This document shows positions 1 to 8,332 of a stretch of DNA of 16,595 nucleotides, piece by piece (the first letter of the stretch is position 1; every line of letters begins with the position of its first letter). The notes beneath the pieces are model-generated. The model was not told the DNA's origin. It ran no database searches and saw only the letters and a program-made list of their open reading frames with translations. This DNA comes from an uncultured Eubacteriales bacterium (GTDB taxonomy: Bacteria; Bacillota; Clostridia; Christensenellales; CAG-138). Both the position numbers and the translations under genes were made by a program. The DNA lies in the NCBI GenBank assembly GCA_900543475.1, contig UQRU01000043.1, forward strand, positions 1 to 16,595, read 5' to 3'.

Positions 1-77
1 GCCGGTTCGCGACTGGGGGCTGGCTTATGCTCAGTTCATGATTTATTTTGAGGACAGATTCGCAGCTTAACAGACTT

Positions 78-154
78 GGGGGGGGGGGCCCCCCCCCCCC
101 CCCCCGGGGGTCGCGGGCAACGGGGGGGGGGCCCCCCCCGCGCCGCCCCCCCCC
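78..154. repeat. G/C homopolymer block 1, likely assembly artefact
   Basis: This stretch is almost only G and C in long runs: 11 G (78-88), 17 C (89-105), then 5 G, 10 G (122-131), 8 C (132-139) and 9 C (146-154). Alternating pure G and pure C runs are not typical of coding or regulatory DNA. They look like poly-G read tails from both strands merged during assembly. If the block is real it could fold into very stable G/C structures. Long frames that cross it (Gly/Pro-only translations) should not be taken as genes. Bases 1-77 to its left are ordinary sequence with no gene I can recognise, and 155-260 also shows no gene. Confidence 0.7.
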
Positions 155-272
155 GGACAGGCACCGAGCCCCCGCAAGAGAAGCCCTTGCTCAAAGGGTC
201 GCTTTGGTGTATCCTGAGAAGGCTCCGGGGAAATAACTGGGGCAAAATCCAGTTTGTAACGAGGAGGAGTCA

Positions 273-845
273 ATGGCCACTTGGAGCGGCTTGCGCAAAG
301 AATTGGAACAGGACCGGTTATGCCCTGCCCTGCGGGGTCGGGTACAATATTTTGCGACCCATTATCATGGCGCGCCGGATGATTATGGGCGGGTATGCGT
401 GCGGGTGGATGGGAAGGAATATGCCCATGGGAACCCCTACGCGTATTATGGACGGGGCTATTGCGACCTGGAGCGGGCGTTAAAGGCAAAGCATCAGGTG
501 CCCGGCCGGGTATGGACCGGGAAGGAGACCCTATATGAGGCGGAAAACGCCGCCCTGGAGGCCCAGATACAGGAGCAGGCCCTGGCGGACGGGGCGTTTT
601 CCATGACGGATTTTCAGCGGGCGCTGGAAGCATACCGGCAAACGCCGATACAGGCTTGTTTGGCGTCGTCCAATCCCTTGGTGCGTATGTTTGCGGTACT
701 GGACCGGCGGGTGGGGAAACGGACCCTTATGCGGCTTAGAGGATCGGTGGCGCAGCAGCCGGATTGGCTGGCCTTTTTCTACCGGCTTCGGCTGGAGGCG
801 GAGGGGATCCCCCTGGCTGCCCCTGGGGAACCTGAAACGAACTGA
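273..845 (+). CDS. SF0329 family protein (function unknown)
   Basis: A 190-residue soluble protein. The start ATG at 273 has a strong ribosome binding site, GAGGAGG, at 261-267. It matches my memory of the SF0329 family, small proteins common in Firmicutes. The N-terminus has the pattern W-x-x-L-(R/K)-K-x-L-E followed by LCPALRGRVQY (residues 17-27) and a GR-x-x-V-x-VDGKE segment (residues 39-48). The C-terminal part has SSNPLVRMFAVLDRRVGKRT (residues 131-150) and ends in an FYRLRLEAEG helix. No signal peptide, membrane segment or catalytic motif is visible, and the family has no known biochemical role that I can state. It stands alone between two homopolymer blocks and is followed by a terminator hairpin at 989-1038. 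The family call is from recall of the motif pattern; the coding call itself is firm. Confidence 0.85.
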   Translation: MATWSGLRKELEQDRLCPALRGRVQYFATHYHGAPDDYGRVCVRVDGKEYAHGNPYAYYGRGYCDLERALKAKHQVPGRVWTGKETLYEAENAALEAQIQEQALADGAFSMTDFQRALEAYRQTPIQACLASSNPLVRMFAVLDRRVGKRTLMRLRGSVAQQPDWLAFFYRLRLEAEGIPLAAPGEPETN

Positions 846-868
846 CCGTGGCAGAGCGGCGGGCGGGG

Positions 869-975
<107 letters not shown>

Positions 976-988
976 CCGCCTAACGCAA

Positions 989-1038
989 GGGGCCCTAGGG
1001 CCATCCTATCTTTGGATGGCCCCAGGGCCCCATTTTTA
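989..1038 (+). terminator. Rho-independent terminator, 18-bp stem
   Basis: The arms GGGGCCCTAGGGCCATCC (989-1006) and GGATGGCCCCAGGGCCCC (1014-1031) pair over 18 positions with one mismatch around the loop TATCTTT. ATTTTTA follows at 1032-1038, giving a plus-strand U tract. It would end transcription of the SF0329 gene. Because it also lies just beyond the stop of the minus-strand lipoprotein gene, it separates the two converging genes, although its minus-side T tract is poor. Confidence 0.8.
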
Positions 1039-1055
1039 TGGAACCAATATAGCCG

Positions 1056-1841
1056 TTAGGGAATCCCCACCCCAAAGGCTTCTACTCGGGCGGCGGTGTC
1101 CGCCAGGTCAGTAAGGGGCAGTTCTGTCATGTGGGTGGTGAAGGCCTTGGGTTCGCCTCCCATCAGCTGGGCGTTATCCGTGAAATACCAAACCCCAAGC
1201 AGCCGGTCGTCTTGGTCATAGAAGGCGGAATATATGATGTTGCAAGGGCAGTCTTGGGCGGCGGTAATGGTGCCGGCCATGGACACGAAAGCCGGGTAGT
1301 TGTGGGCCAGGTGGATGTTCTCCACCTGGATGGGGATCCGGCTTTCCGCCTGGGCGGCTTCCCAGGACAGGCTGGCGTCCAGTTCCACCTGGGCGCCGGG
1401 CACGAGATCCGCCATGGTATACCATAGGGCGGCATAGGCGGTCTCGCCGGGCAGCACCACCGTTTCCTTGGCAAAGACCGGCGTAAAGGTGACCTCCTCC
1501 ACATGGTCGGCCAGGGTAAAGGCAAAATCCGCCTGGGTGAGGGTAAGGGGGGTATCGCCGGTGTTCTCATAGGCTACGGCGCCGTATAGGGTGGGGCCTT
1601 CGGCGCAGGAAAGCACATAAGCTACGGTATCCTGCACCTTGGCTTGCGTTTTGCCGCCGGCGTCAGATGGCGCTGGGGAGGCGGCGGGATCTCCCTCCGC
1701 CAAAACGGCAGGCGAAGCAGCATCCGCCTGGCCTGTGACTGTAATGCCGATGACAACGGTCTCAGGCTCTTTGGCGCACCCCGCCAACAATAGGAGGCAT
1801 CCACAAAGAAAAATTTTAAAAAAGCGTTTCATATTCTGCAT
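1056..1841 (-). CDS. Secreted lipoprotein, FxLYD-like, function unknown
   Basis: A 261-residue protein with a lipoprotein signal: basic MKRFFK, a hydrophobic core, and the lipobox LLAGC with the modified cysteine at residue 22. It should be anchored to the outer face of the membrane. A low-complexity linker rich in Ala, Ser, Pro and Gly (about 40-66) follows. Two beta-rich segments come next. The first contains a Y-E-N-T-G-D pattern typical of Ig-like extracellular domains. The second (about residues 185-240) has a hydrophobic-FYD-x-x-x-x-L-L-G pattern and a GG-E-x-x-x-F element like FxLYD domains. The start at 1841 is preferred over ATG 1832 because GGAGGAA lies at 1853-1859. A possible promoter on the minus strand is TTCAAA (1890-1895), a 16-bp spacer, and TATTAT (1868-1873). 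It is divergent from pgk and has no partner gene in the window. Confidence 0.8.
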   Translation of the reverse strand: MQNMKRFFKIFLCGCLLLLAGCAKEPETVVIGITVTGQADAASPAVLAEGDPAASPAPSDAGGKTQAKVQDTVAYVLSCAEGPTLYGAVAYENTGDTPLTLTQADFAFTLADHVEEVTFTPVFAKETVVLPGETAYAALWYTMADLVPGAQVELDASLSWEAAQAESRIPIQVENIHLAHNYPAFVSMAGTITAAQDCPCNIIYSAFYDQDDRLLGVWYFTDNAQLMGGEPKAFTTHMTELPLTDLADTAARVEAFGVGIP

Positions 1842-1904
1842 TATATCACGGCTTCCTCCAACCGTCTATAATAGCAAGTTCACGGGATATTTGAATTCAC
1901 AATA

Positions 1905-2002
1905 TTGTAATATGCCAAAGACATGATAAAATAAGAACAATCGGGTAATAGGCGGAATGGGCGGCCATGCCGCCGCAGAAGGCATCCGAGATGCAATTTT
2001 TT
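1905..2002 (+). promoter_or_regulatory. Promoter and structured leader of pgk operon
   Basis: A -35 TTGTAA (1905-1910), a 16-bp spacer and a -10 TAAAAT (1927-1932) preceded by TGA (1924-1926) form an extended -10 promoter. Transcription should start near 1939, giving a leader of about 100 nt. The leader holds a hairpin GGCGGC-CAT-GCCGCC (1960-1974) and a short GCAT/ATGC stem (1982-1994) followed by a six-T run (1997-2002). That could act as a weak attenuator, but the second stem is too short to be convincing alone. Confidence 0.65.
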
Positions 2003-2037
2003 CATATAGCAATCATAAGAAAACGGAGGAAAAAACC

Positions 2038-3225
2038 ATGGCGAAAAAAACCATCGAAGATGTAAACGTACAAGGCAAGCGTGTATTGGTGCGGGTGGAC
2101 TATAATGTGCCCCTGACCCCGGAAGGAACGGTAGCGGACGATAAACGTATCGTAGCCGCGCTGCCCACGGTAAAATATTTGTTGGAGCATGGCGCCAGGG
2201 TGATCCTCTGCTCCCATCTGGGGCGGCCCAAGGGGACGGTCAAGCCGGAGTTTTCCCTCAAGCCCGTGGCGGCCCGGCTCAGCGAGCTGCTCCCCGGGGT
2301 GAAGATCGACTTTGCGTCCGATTGCATCGGGGCGGAGGCCAAGGAAAAGGCCATGGCCCTGCAGGATGGCCAGATTCTCCTGCTGGAGAACCTGCGCTTC
2401 CATAAGGAGGAGGAGAAGAACGACCCGGAGTTTGCCAAGGAGCTGGCATCCCTGGCGGAGATCTATGTATCCGACGCCTTTGGCACCGTACACCGGGCCC
2501 ATGCGTCTACTGCCGGCGTGGCGGCTTATCTGCCAGCGGTGGCGGGCTTCCTGATCGGCAAGGAACTGTCCATTATGGGCCAGGCTTTGGAAAATCCCCA
2601 GCGGCCTTTTGTGGCGATCTTGGGCGGCGCCAAGGTGGCGGACAAGATCGGCGTCATCAAGAACCTGCTGCAAAAGTGCGATAGCCTGATCATTGGCGGC
2701 GGCATGGCCTATACCTTCTTTGCGGCCCAGGGCTACGGCATCGGGGACAGCCTGCTGGACAAGGACAGCATCGGCCTGGCCAAGGACCTGATGGCGGAGG
2801 CGGAGAGCCGGGGTGTGAAGCTGCTGCTGCCTGTGGACACGGTGGTGGCCAAGGAGTTTGCCGCGGATGCGGAACATAAGACCGTGAAGGTAAATGAGAT
2901 CCCCGATGGTTGGCAGGGTTTGGATATCGGCGAGGAGAGCCGTAAGCTCTTTGCCGGCGTGATTGAATCCGCTAAGACCGTGATTTGGAATGGGCCCATG
3001 GGGGTGTTCGAGTTCCCGGCCTTTGCAAAGGGTACTGCCGCGGTGGCGGAGGCTTGCGCCAAGTGCCAGGGTACTACTATCATCGGCGGCGGCGATTCCG
3101 CTTCTGCGGTAAAGAAGCTGGGCTATGCGGACAAGATGACCCATATCTCCACCGGCGGCGGCGCCAGCCTGGAGTTCTTGGAAGGCAAGGTACTGCCCGG
3201 CGTTGCGGCCCTCAACGACAAATAA
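2038..3225 (+). CDS. pgk: Phosphoglycerate kinase
   Basis: Glycolytic enzyme that transfers phosphate from 1,3-bisphosphoglycerate to ADP in the cytoplasm. At 395 residues it is the usual family length. Visible motifs are RVDYNVP (19-25), the substrate-binding HLGRPKG (60-66), ENLRFH (117-122), [11 protein letters not shown] (145-155), GGAKVADK (196-203), the nucleotide-site WNGPMGVFE (317-325) and GGGDSA (350-355). The frame is open up to 1957, but ATG 2038 is the real start: GGAGG at 2025-2029 precedes it and MAKKTIEDV fits the family N-terminus. It is the first gene of the operon, with tpiA starting 27 bases after its stop. No gap gene sits upstream, unlike many Clostridia. Confidence 0.98.
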   Translation: MAKKTIEDVNVQGKRVLVRVDYNVPLTPEGTVADDKRIVAALPTVKYLLEHGARVILCSHLGRPKGTVKPEFSLKPVAARLSELLPGVKIDFASDCIGAEAKEKAMALQDGQILLLENLRFHKEEEKNDPEFAKELASLAEIYVSDAFGTVHRAHASTAGVAAYLPAVAGFLIGKELSIMGQALENPQRPFVAILGGAKVADKIGVIKNLLQKCDSLIIGGGMAYTFFAAQGYGIGDSLLDKDSIGLAKDLMAEAESRGVKLLLPVDTVVAKEFAADAEHKTVKVNEIPDGWQGLDIGEESRKLFAGVIESAKTVIWNGPMGVFEFPAFAKGTAAVAEACAKCQGTTIIGGGDSASAVKKLGYADKMTHISTGGGASLEFLEGKVLPGVAALNDK

Positions 3226-3252
3226 TTTCATAAGATAAGGAGCGATATAGCC

Positions 3253-4005
3253 ATGCGTAAACCCATTATTGCCGGCAATTGGAAGATGAACATGACCCCC
3301 AGCCAGGCCAAGGAATTGGTCACAGATCTGATTCCTTTGGTAAAGGACGCTGCCTGCGACGTGGTGGTGTGCCCCCCCTATGTGGACATCGCCCTGGTGG
3401 CGGAGCTGGTAAAGGGCACCAATATCCAGGTGGGCGCCCAGAACATCCACTGGGCGGAGAAGGGCGCCTTTACCGGGGAGATCTCTGCGGCCATGCTCAA
3501 GGAAGCGGGCGCAGCCTATGCCATTATCGGCCATAGCGAGCGGCGGCAGTATTTCGGCGAGACCGATGCGACCGTCAACAGCCGCACCAAGGCCGCCCTG
3601 GCCGCCGGCATCGTCCCCATCATCTGCGTGGGCGAGAGCTTGGAGCAGCGGGAGAAGGGGGAGACTGACGTGGTGGTATCCGGCCAGGTGAAGGCGGATC
3701 TAGCGGACATCCCCGGCGAAGCAGTAGCGGGCCTGGTCATCGCTTATGAGCCCATTTGGGCCATCGGCACCGGCAAGACCGCCACCGACGAGCAGGCAAA
3801 CGAGACCATCGGCCTGATCCGGGAGACCATCGCTTCCCTGTATGGCCAGGCTGTGGCGGACCAGGTCCGCATCCAGTATGGCGGCAGCATGAACCCCAAG
3901 AACGTAAAGGGACTCATGGCCCAGGCCCAGATCGACGGCGGGCTCATCGGCGGCGCCAGCCTCAAGGCAGCGGATTTTGCCCAGGTCGTCAACTATGACA
4001 AATAA
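3253..4005 (+). CDS. tpiA: Triosephosphate isomerase
   Basis: Interconverts dihydroxyacetone phosphate and glyceraldehyde 3-phosphate. It has 250 residues, normal for a bacterial TIM barrel. The active site is complete: Asn9 and Lys11 in GNWKMN, His94 in IIGHSERR, catalytic Glu166 in AYEPIWAIGTG, the flexible loop 6 (about 167-177), the phosphate-binding YGGS (209-212) and GLIGGASL (230-237). The start ATG 3253 follows AAGGAG (3237-3242). It is the second gene of the pgk-tpiA-gpmI operon. Its stop codon lies within the ribosome binding site region of gpmI, so the two are probably translationally coupled. Confidence 0.98.
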   Translation: MRKPIIAGNWKMNMTPSQAKELVTDLIPLVKDAACDVVVCPPYVDIALVAELVKGTNIQVGAQNIHWAEKGAFTGEISAAMLKEAGAAYAIIGHSERRQYFGETDATVNSRTKAALAAGIVPIICVGESLEQREKGETDVVVSGQVKADLADIPGEAVAGLVIAYEPIWAIGTGKTATDEQANETIGLIRETIASLYGQAVADQVRIQYGGSMNPKNVKGLMAQAQIDGGLIGGASLKAADFAQVVNYDK

Positions 4006-4015
4006 GGTGCCAGCT

Positions 4016-5560
4016 ATGACCAAGGAACTTACGGCCCTTATCATTCTGGATGGTTTTGGCTGCCGGGCGGAAACCAAGGGCAACGCCATCGCCGCCGACG
4101 GCGCCAAGAACATCATGGCCCTGGCCGCCGCCTATCCCCATACCCAGATCGCCGCCTCCGGGGAGGACGTGGGCCTGCCGGATGGGCAGATGGGCAACAG
4201 CGAGGTGGGCCACCTGAACATCGGCGCAGGCCGCATCGTATACCAGGAACTGACCCGGATCACCAAGGCCATCCGGGAGGGGGATTTCTTCCAGAATCCT
4301 GCCTTCCTGGGGGCGGTGGAAAACTGCAAGGCCCATGACAGCGCCCTACACCTGTATGGCCTTTGCTCCGACGGCGGGGTGCATAGCCACCTGACCCATC
4401 TGTACGCTCTGGTGGAGCTGGCCAAGGCCCAGGGGCTTAAGAAGGTGTACGTCCATTGCTTCATGGACGGCCGGGACGTGCCCCCCCATAGCGGCAAAGG
4501 GTATGTGGAAGCCCTCCAGGCCAAGCTGGCGGAGACCGGCGTAGGCAAGATCGCCACGGTGATGGGCCGGTATTACGCCATGGACCGGGACAACCGGTAT
4601 GAGCGGGTGGAGCAGGCCTATGCCGCCCTGGTGTACGGAGAAGGGGTACGGGCTGCGGATCCTGTGGCCGCCATTCAGGACAGCTACGACCAAGACGTAA
4701 CGGATGAATTCATCAAGCCCATCGTGGTGATGGAAGGGGATGCCCCGGTGGCTACCATACAGGCCAACGACAGCATCATTTTCTATAACTTCCGGCCGGA
4801 TCGGGCCCGGGAGATCACCCGCAGCTTTATCTTCCAGGATTTCGACGGCTTTACCCGCCGCAATGGGTATTTCCCGGTATACTATGTCTCCTTCACCCAG
4901 TATGACGCCACCTTTGGGGACAAGCTCCATGTGGCCTTTCAGCCGGAAAAGCTGGAGAATACCCTGGGGGAATACCTGTCCAGCCTGGGCAAGACCCAGC
5001 TGCGCATTGCGGAAACCGAGAAATACGCTCATGTGACCTTCTTCTTCAACGGCGGGGTGGAAGCCCCCAATCCCGGGGAGGACCGGGCCTTGATCCCCTC
5101 CCCCAAGGTGGCTACCTACGACCTGAAGCCGGAGATGAGCGCCTACGAGGTGGCGGAGGAAGCGGTAAAACGGGTGAAGAGCGGCAAGTATGACGTGATG
5201 ATCCTCAACTTCGCCAACCCGGATATGGTGGGCCATACCGGCGTGATGGAGGCCGCTACCGCCGCCATCCACGCAGTGGACGCCTGCGTGGGCCAGGTGA
5301 TCGCCGCCATCCGGGAGATGGGCGGCCGGGCCATCATCACGGCGGACCACGGCAACAGCGAGCAGATGTACGATGCCGACGGGTCCCCCTTCACCGCCCA
5401 TACCACCAACCCGGTGCCGGTGATCCTGGTGGACGACAGCCGGAAGGATGTTACCCTGCGCACCGGCGGCCGGCTCAGCGACCTGGCTCCCACCATGCTG
5501 GAGCTGATGGGCCTTCCCATTCCCCCGGAGATGACCGGCAAGAGCCTGCTGGAAGGCTAA
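4016..5560 (+). CDS. gpmI: 2,3-bisphosphoglycerate-independent phosphoglycerate mutase
   Basis: Converts 3-phosphoglycerate to 2-phosphoglycerate with two Mn ions through a phosphoserine intermediate. It has 514 residues, the usual length. Metal and catalytic residues match the family: Asp12 in LDGFG, the phosphorylated Ser62 in GNSEVGH, His123 in GVHSH, the phosphate-binding FYNFRPDRAREI, Asp403 and His407 in NPDMVGHTG, Asp444 and His445 in TADHGNSE, and His462. The frame is open from 3977, overlapping tpiA, and ATG 3995 also exists. ATG 4016 is chosen because AAGGTG (4004-4009) is correctly spaced and the protein then begins MTKELTALIILDGFG. It ends the glycolytic run; eno does not follow. 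Confidence 0.97.
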   Translation: MTKELTALIILDGFGCRAETKGNAIAADGAKNIMALAAAYPHTQIAASGEDVGLPDGQMGNSEVGHLNIGAGRIVYQELTRITKAIREGDFFQNPAFLGAVENCKAHDSALHLYGLCSDGGVHSHLTHLYALVELAKAQGLKKVYVHCFMDGRDVPPHSGKGYVEALQAKLAETGVGKIATVMGRYYAMDRDNRYERVEQAYAALVYGEGVRAADPVAAIQDSYDQDVTDEFIKPIVVMEGDAPVATIQANDSIIFYNFRPDRAREITRSFIFQDFDGFTRRNGYFPVYYVSFTQYDATFGDKLHVAFQPEKLENTLGEYLSSLGKTQLRIAETEKYAHVTFFFNGGVEAPNPGEDRALIPSPKVATYDLKPEMSAYEVAEEAVKRVKSGKYDVMILNFANPDMVGHTGVMEAATAAIHAVDACVGQVIAAIREMGGRAIITADHGNSEQMYDADGSPFTAHTTNPVPVILVDDSRKDVTLRTGGRLSDLAPTMLELMGLPIPPEMTGKSLLEG

Positions 5561-5606
5561 AATATCAAAAAAACCAAAAAAAGTTCTAGCTTTTTCCTAC
5601 GGGCTG

Positions 5607-5615
5607 TGGTACACT
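5607..5615 (+). promoter_or_regulatory. Extended -10 element of a secG promoter
   Basis: TGG-TACACT (TG at 5607-5608, -10 hexamer at 5610-5615) is a TGn extended -10 in the 111-bp gap between gpmI and secG. I see no good -35. The gap also holds an A-rich stretch and a weak AAAAAG/CTTTTT inverted repeat, but no clear GC-rich terminator for the glycolytic operon, so read-through is possible. Confidence 0.4.
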
Positions 5616-5671
5616 ATCAATTGCGGCTGTGAAAACGGCAATGGAACGCAAGATATGGAGGAGTATACATA

Positions 5672-5911
5672 ATGACTACTTTGAATATAATCCTTACCAG
5701 CATTCTCGTCCTATGCTCGATCGTATTGATCGCGGCCGTGCTGATGCAGCAGACCAAATCCAGCGGTCTGGGCGGCGCCTTTGCTGGTGATACCCAGTCC
5801 TTTACAGCCCGGGGCCAGGCGGCCAGCCGGGAGGCCAAGCTTCAGAAGATCACCGTTGTCGCCGCCATCATTATCGGCGTGCTGGCCATTGTGATTATGA
5901 TCTTGGCATAA
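5672..5911 (+). CDS. secG: Preprotein translocase subunit SecG
   Basis: Small membrane subunit of the SecYEG protein export channel. It has 79 residues, normal for Gram-positive SecG. Two membrane segments are visible (about residues 3-24 and 58-78). They are joined by a cytoplasmic loop with the family signature MQQTKSSGLGGAF (25-37) and a Gln/Ser/Arg-rich stretch. ATG 5672 follows GGAGGAG (5657-5663). It is followed by a terminator hairpin and then rnr, the common Firmicutes order secG-rnr-smpB-ssrA. Confidence 0.95.
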   Translation: MTTLNIILTSILVLCSIVLIAAVLMQQTKSSGLGGAFAGDTQSFTARGQAASREAKLQKITVVAAIIIGVLAIVIMILA

Positions 5912-5932
5912 GCGGAACATTGGATTTTGCAA

Positions 5933-5964
5933 GGGAGTATGCTGCGGGCATACTCCCATTTTTG
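5933..5964 (+). terminator. Terminator or attenuator between secG and rnr
   Basis: Perfect 10-bp stem GGGAGTATGC (5933-5942) / GCATACTCCC (5948-5957) with loop TGCGG, followed by ATTTTTG. It ends only 23 bases before the rnr start codon and no separate rnr promoter is visible after it. It may therefore act as a partial terminator that sets the ratio of secG to rnr rather than a full stop. Confidence 0.85.
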
Positions 5965-5987
5965 TTGGAACAAAAGAGAGGAAATTT

Positions 5988-8303
5988 ATGACCAATCAGG
6001 AAATGGAAACCTTATTATTGGAGACCCTCCGGCGGAGCGGGAGTCCGGCCGCGCCGGAGGCCCTGCTGGAACCCCTGGAGGACCCGGACCAGGGGGCGGC
6101 GGCCATTGAGCGGCTGCTGTCCACCGGCCGGGTCATGCTGACCCGGAAGCGCAAGCTGGCCCTGCCGGAACAGATGGGCCTGCATTATGGCCGGGTCCAG
6201 GGGAATGCCCGGGGCTTTGGGTTTTTCATCCCGGCGGACGGGACGCCGGATCTATTCCTACCGGCGGACGCCATCCATGGGGCCATGCACGGGGACATGG
6301 TATGGGTGCGGCAAACGGACCAGATCAGCCGGGGCGGTAATCCGGAAGCGGAGGTGGCCCTCATTGCCAGCCGGGGACAGAAGAAGATCGTGGGTACCTT
6401 TGAGGACGACGAAGGGGCTGGCGGCGGCTATGTGGTGCCGGACGATACCCGGCTGTATATGGATGTGCTGATCCGGCCTGGCGATGTGGACGGGGCCAAG
6501 CAAGGGGATAAGGTGGTAGCGGAGATCCTTCAATATCCCGATGGCCGCCGGCCCTTGACCGGCCGGGTGGTGGAGGTGCTGGGCAGCAAGGAGAAGGCAG
6601 GCACGGATATCCTGTCCATCATCCGGCGGATGGACTTGCCGGATGATTTCTCCAAGACGGCGGCCCGGCAAGCCCGGAACCTGAACAAACCGGTGGCCTC
6701 AGAGGAGATCGCCCGGCGGGAGGACCTGCGGGCCCTGCCTTGCATCACCATCGACGGGGCGGATGCCAAGGATCTGGACGATGCGGTGTCCCTGGTGATG
6801 CTGAAGGGAGGCAACTGCCTACTGGGGGTGCATATCGCGGACGTGAGCCATTATGTTACCCCCCAGTCGCCCCTGGATCAGGAGGCATATAAGCGGGGTA
6901 CCAGCGTGTATTTCCCGGATCGGGTGCTGCCCATGCTGCCCAAGGAGATCAGCAATGGGGTCTGCTCCCTCAACCCCAATACGGAGAAACTGACCCTGTC
7001 CTGCATCATGGAGCTGGACCCGGCGGGCAAGGTGGTAAGCCACCGGTTGGCGGAGACGGTGATCCGCACCCGCTACCGGATGACCTATGAGGATGTAAAC
7101 GCCATGTTTGACGGGGACAAGGGCCTGTTGGAACAATATAAGGACATCTGGCCCATGCTCTCCAACATGGGGGCCTTGATGGAAAAGCTTCGAAACCGGC
7201 GGTTCAAGCGGGGAAGCATGGACTTCGATCTGGCGGAAGCCAAGCTGATATTGGACAAAAAAGGCCATACGGTGGATGTGAAGCTGTATGAACGGGGCAT
7301 ATCCAACCAGATGATCGAGGAATTTATGCTGCTGGCCAACGAAACCGTGGCAAACCATGCCCGGCAAATAGGGATTCCCTTCCTGTACAGGGTCCATGAG
7401 ACCCCGGACAAGGAGAAGCTACAGCAGCTCAACACCTTTTTACACACCCTGGGCTATGGCATCAAGAGCCTGAATAACCTGCGGCCCGCCACACTGCAAA
7501 AGGTGCTGCTGGCCAGCAAGGGCACCAAGGAAGAAGCGGTGATCAGCCGGGTGACCCTGCGCTCCCTGCGCAAGGCCCGGTATGCGCCGGAATGCCTGGG
7601 GCATTTTGGCTTGGCCATGGCGGATTATTGCCACTTCACCTCCCCCATCCGGCGGTATCCGGATCTGACGGTACACCGGCTGCTCAAGGCCATGCTCCAC
7701 GGGGAGCTGGATGAAAAGCAGCGGGCGGATTGGGCGCAGCGCATGGAGGAGATCGCCCAGCACTGTTCCCAGCGGGAGCTGGCCGCCCTGGAAGCGGAGC
7801 GGGCGGCGGACGACCTGAAGAAGTGCGAATATATGAAAGACCGGATCGGTACGGTGGAGACCGGGATCATCTCCGGGGTGGCCCAATATGGTTTTTTTGT
7901 ACAATTGCCCAATACGGTAGAGGGGATGGTGCGAATTGGCTCCATGGAGGATGATTATTACATCCTGGACGAGCAAAACTACCGTATGGTGGGCAGGAGC
8001 ACAGGCAAGGTCTATCGGTTGGGCGATCAGGTGACCATCCGGGTAACGGGGGCGGACCTGGAGACCGGAAATGTGGACTTCATCCTGGAACGGGACGCCG
8101 GCAATGGGGGCGGAAAAAGGGAAACGGAAGTTTCCGACAAAGGCCGGCGGCATAGCCAACCCAAGGGAAAAACCAGCCGACAAGGGGGGAAGGCCCAAGC
8201 TTCCCATAAGGGGGAAGCGGCCCCCGGGGACAAAAAAGATCCAGGGCATAGAAGCACCCGGCGTGGATCTGGCGGCAAGGTTGTAAAACCAGCCGGAAAA
8301 TGA
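5988..8303 (+). CDS. rnr: Ribonuclease R (3'-5' exoribonuclease)
   Basis: Processive hydrolytic 3'-5' exoribonuclease of the RNB family. It degrades structured RNA and, with SmpB-tmRNA, faulty mRNA on stalled ribosomes. It has 771 residues. The order is an N-terminal helix-turn-helix (about 1-60), two cold-shock RNA-binding domains (about 65-210, with GRVQGNARGFGFF), the RNB catalytic domain (about 245-570), an S1 domain (about 620-702) and a basic Lys/Arg/Gly tail (703-771). The magnesium-binding motif TIDGADAKDLDDAV (254-267) is intact, as are RGTSVYFPDRVLPMLP, GSMDFDL and HFTSPIRRYPDL. ATG 5988 follows GAGAGGAA. The neighbours smpB and ssrA share its pathway. Its last codons overlap the smpB promoter. 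Confidence 0.97.
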   Translation: MTNQEMETLLLETLRRSGSPAAPEALLEPLEDPDQGAAAIERLLSTGRVMLTRKRKLALPEQMGLHYGRVQGNARGFGFFIPADGTPDLFLPADAIHGAMHGDMVWVRQTDQISRGGNPEAEVALIASRGQKKIVGTFEDDEGAGGGYVVPDDTRLYMDVLIRPGDVDGAKQGDKVVAEILQYPDGRRPLTGRVVEVLGSKEKAGTDILSIIRRMDLPDDFSKTAARQARNLNKPVASEEIARREDLRALPCITIDGADAKDLDDAVSLVMLKGGNCLLGVHIADVSHYVTPQSPLDQEAYKRGTSVYFPDRVLPMLPKEISNGVCSLNPNTEKLTLSCIMELDPAGKVVSHRLAETVIRTRYRMTYEDVNAMFDGDKGLLEQYKDIWPMLSNMGALMEKLRNRRFKRGSMDFDLAEAKLILDKKGHTVDVKLYERGISNQMIEEFMLLANETVANHARQIGIPFLYRVHETPDKEKLQQLNTFLHTLGYGIKSLNNLRPATLQKVLLASKGTKEEAVISRVTLRSLRKARYAPECLGHFGLAMADYCHFTSPIRRYPDLTVHRLLKAMLHGELDEKQRADWAQRMEEIAQHCSQRELAALEAERAADDLKKCEYMKDRIGTVETGIISGVAQYGFFVQLPNTVEGMVRIGSMEDDYYILDEQNYRMVGRSTGKVYRLGDQVTIRVTGADLETGNVDFILERDAGNGGGKRETEVSDKGRRHSQPKGKTSRQGGKAQASHKGEAAPGDKKDPGHRSTRRGSGGKVVKPAGK

Positions 8304-8309
8304 TACAAT
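8281..8309 (+). promoter_or_regulatory. Promoter of smpB-ssrA inside the rnr 3' end
   Basis: TTGTAA (8281-8286), a 17-bp spacer and TACAAT (8304-8309) form a near-consensus promoter. The extended -10 TGA (8301-8303) is itself the rnr stop codon. The -10 ends 23 bases before the smpB start codon. It would give smpB and tmRNA expression independent of rnr. Confidence 0.7.
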
Positions 8310-8332
8310 AGAATTGGAAAGGTGGTGAACCT

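Noticed and set aside
2002..3534. A 510-codon minus-strand frame opposite pgk and tpiA
   Set aside because: It is the antisense shadow of two highly conserved enzymes in GC-rich codons; its protein has no recognisable family and no start signal.
4346..5401. A 351-codon minus-strand frame opposite gpmI
   Set aside because: Antisense shadow of a complete phosphoglycerate mutase with every catalytic residue in place.
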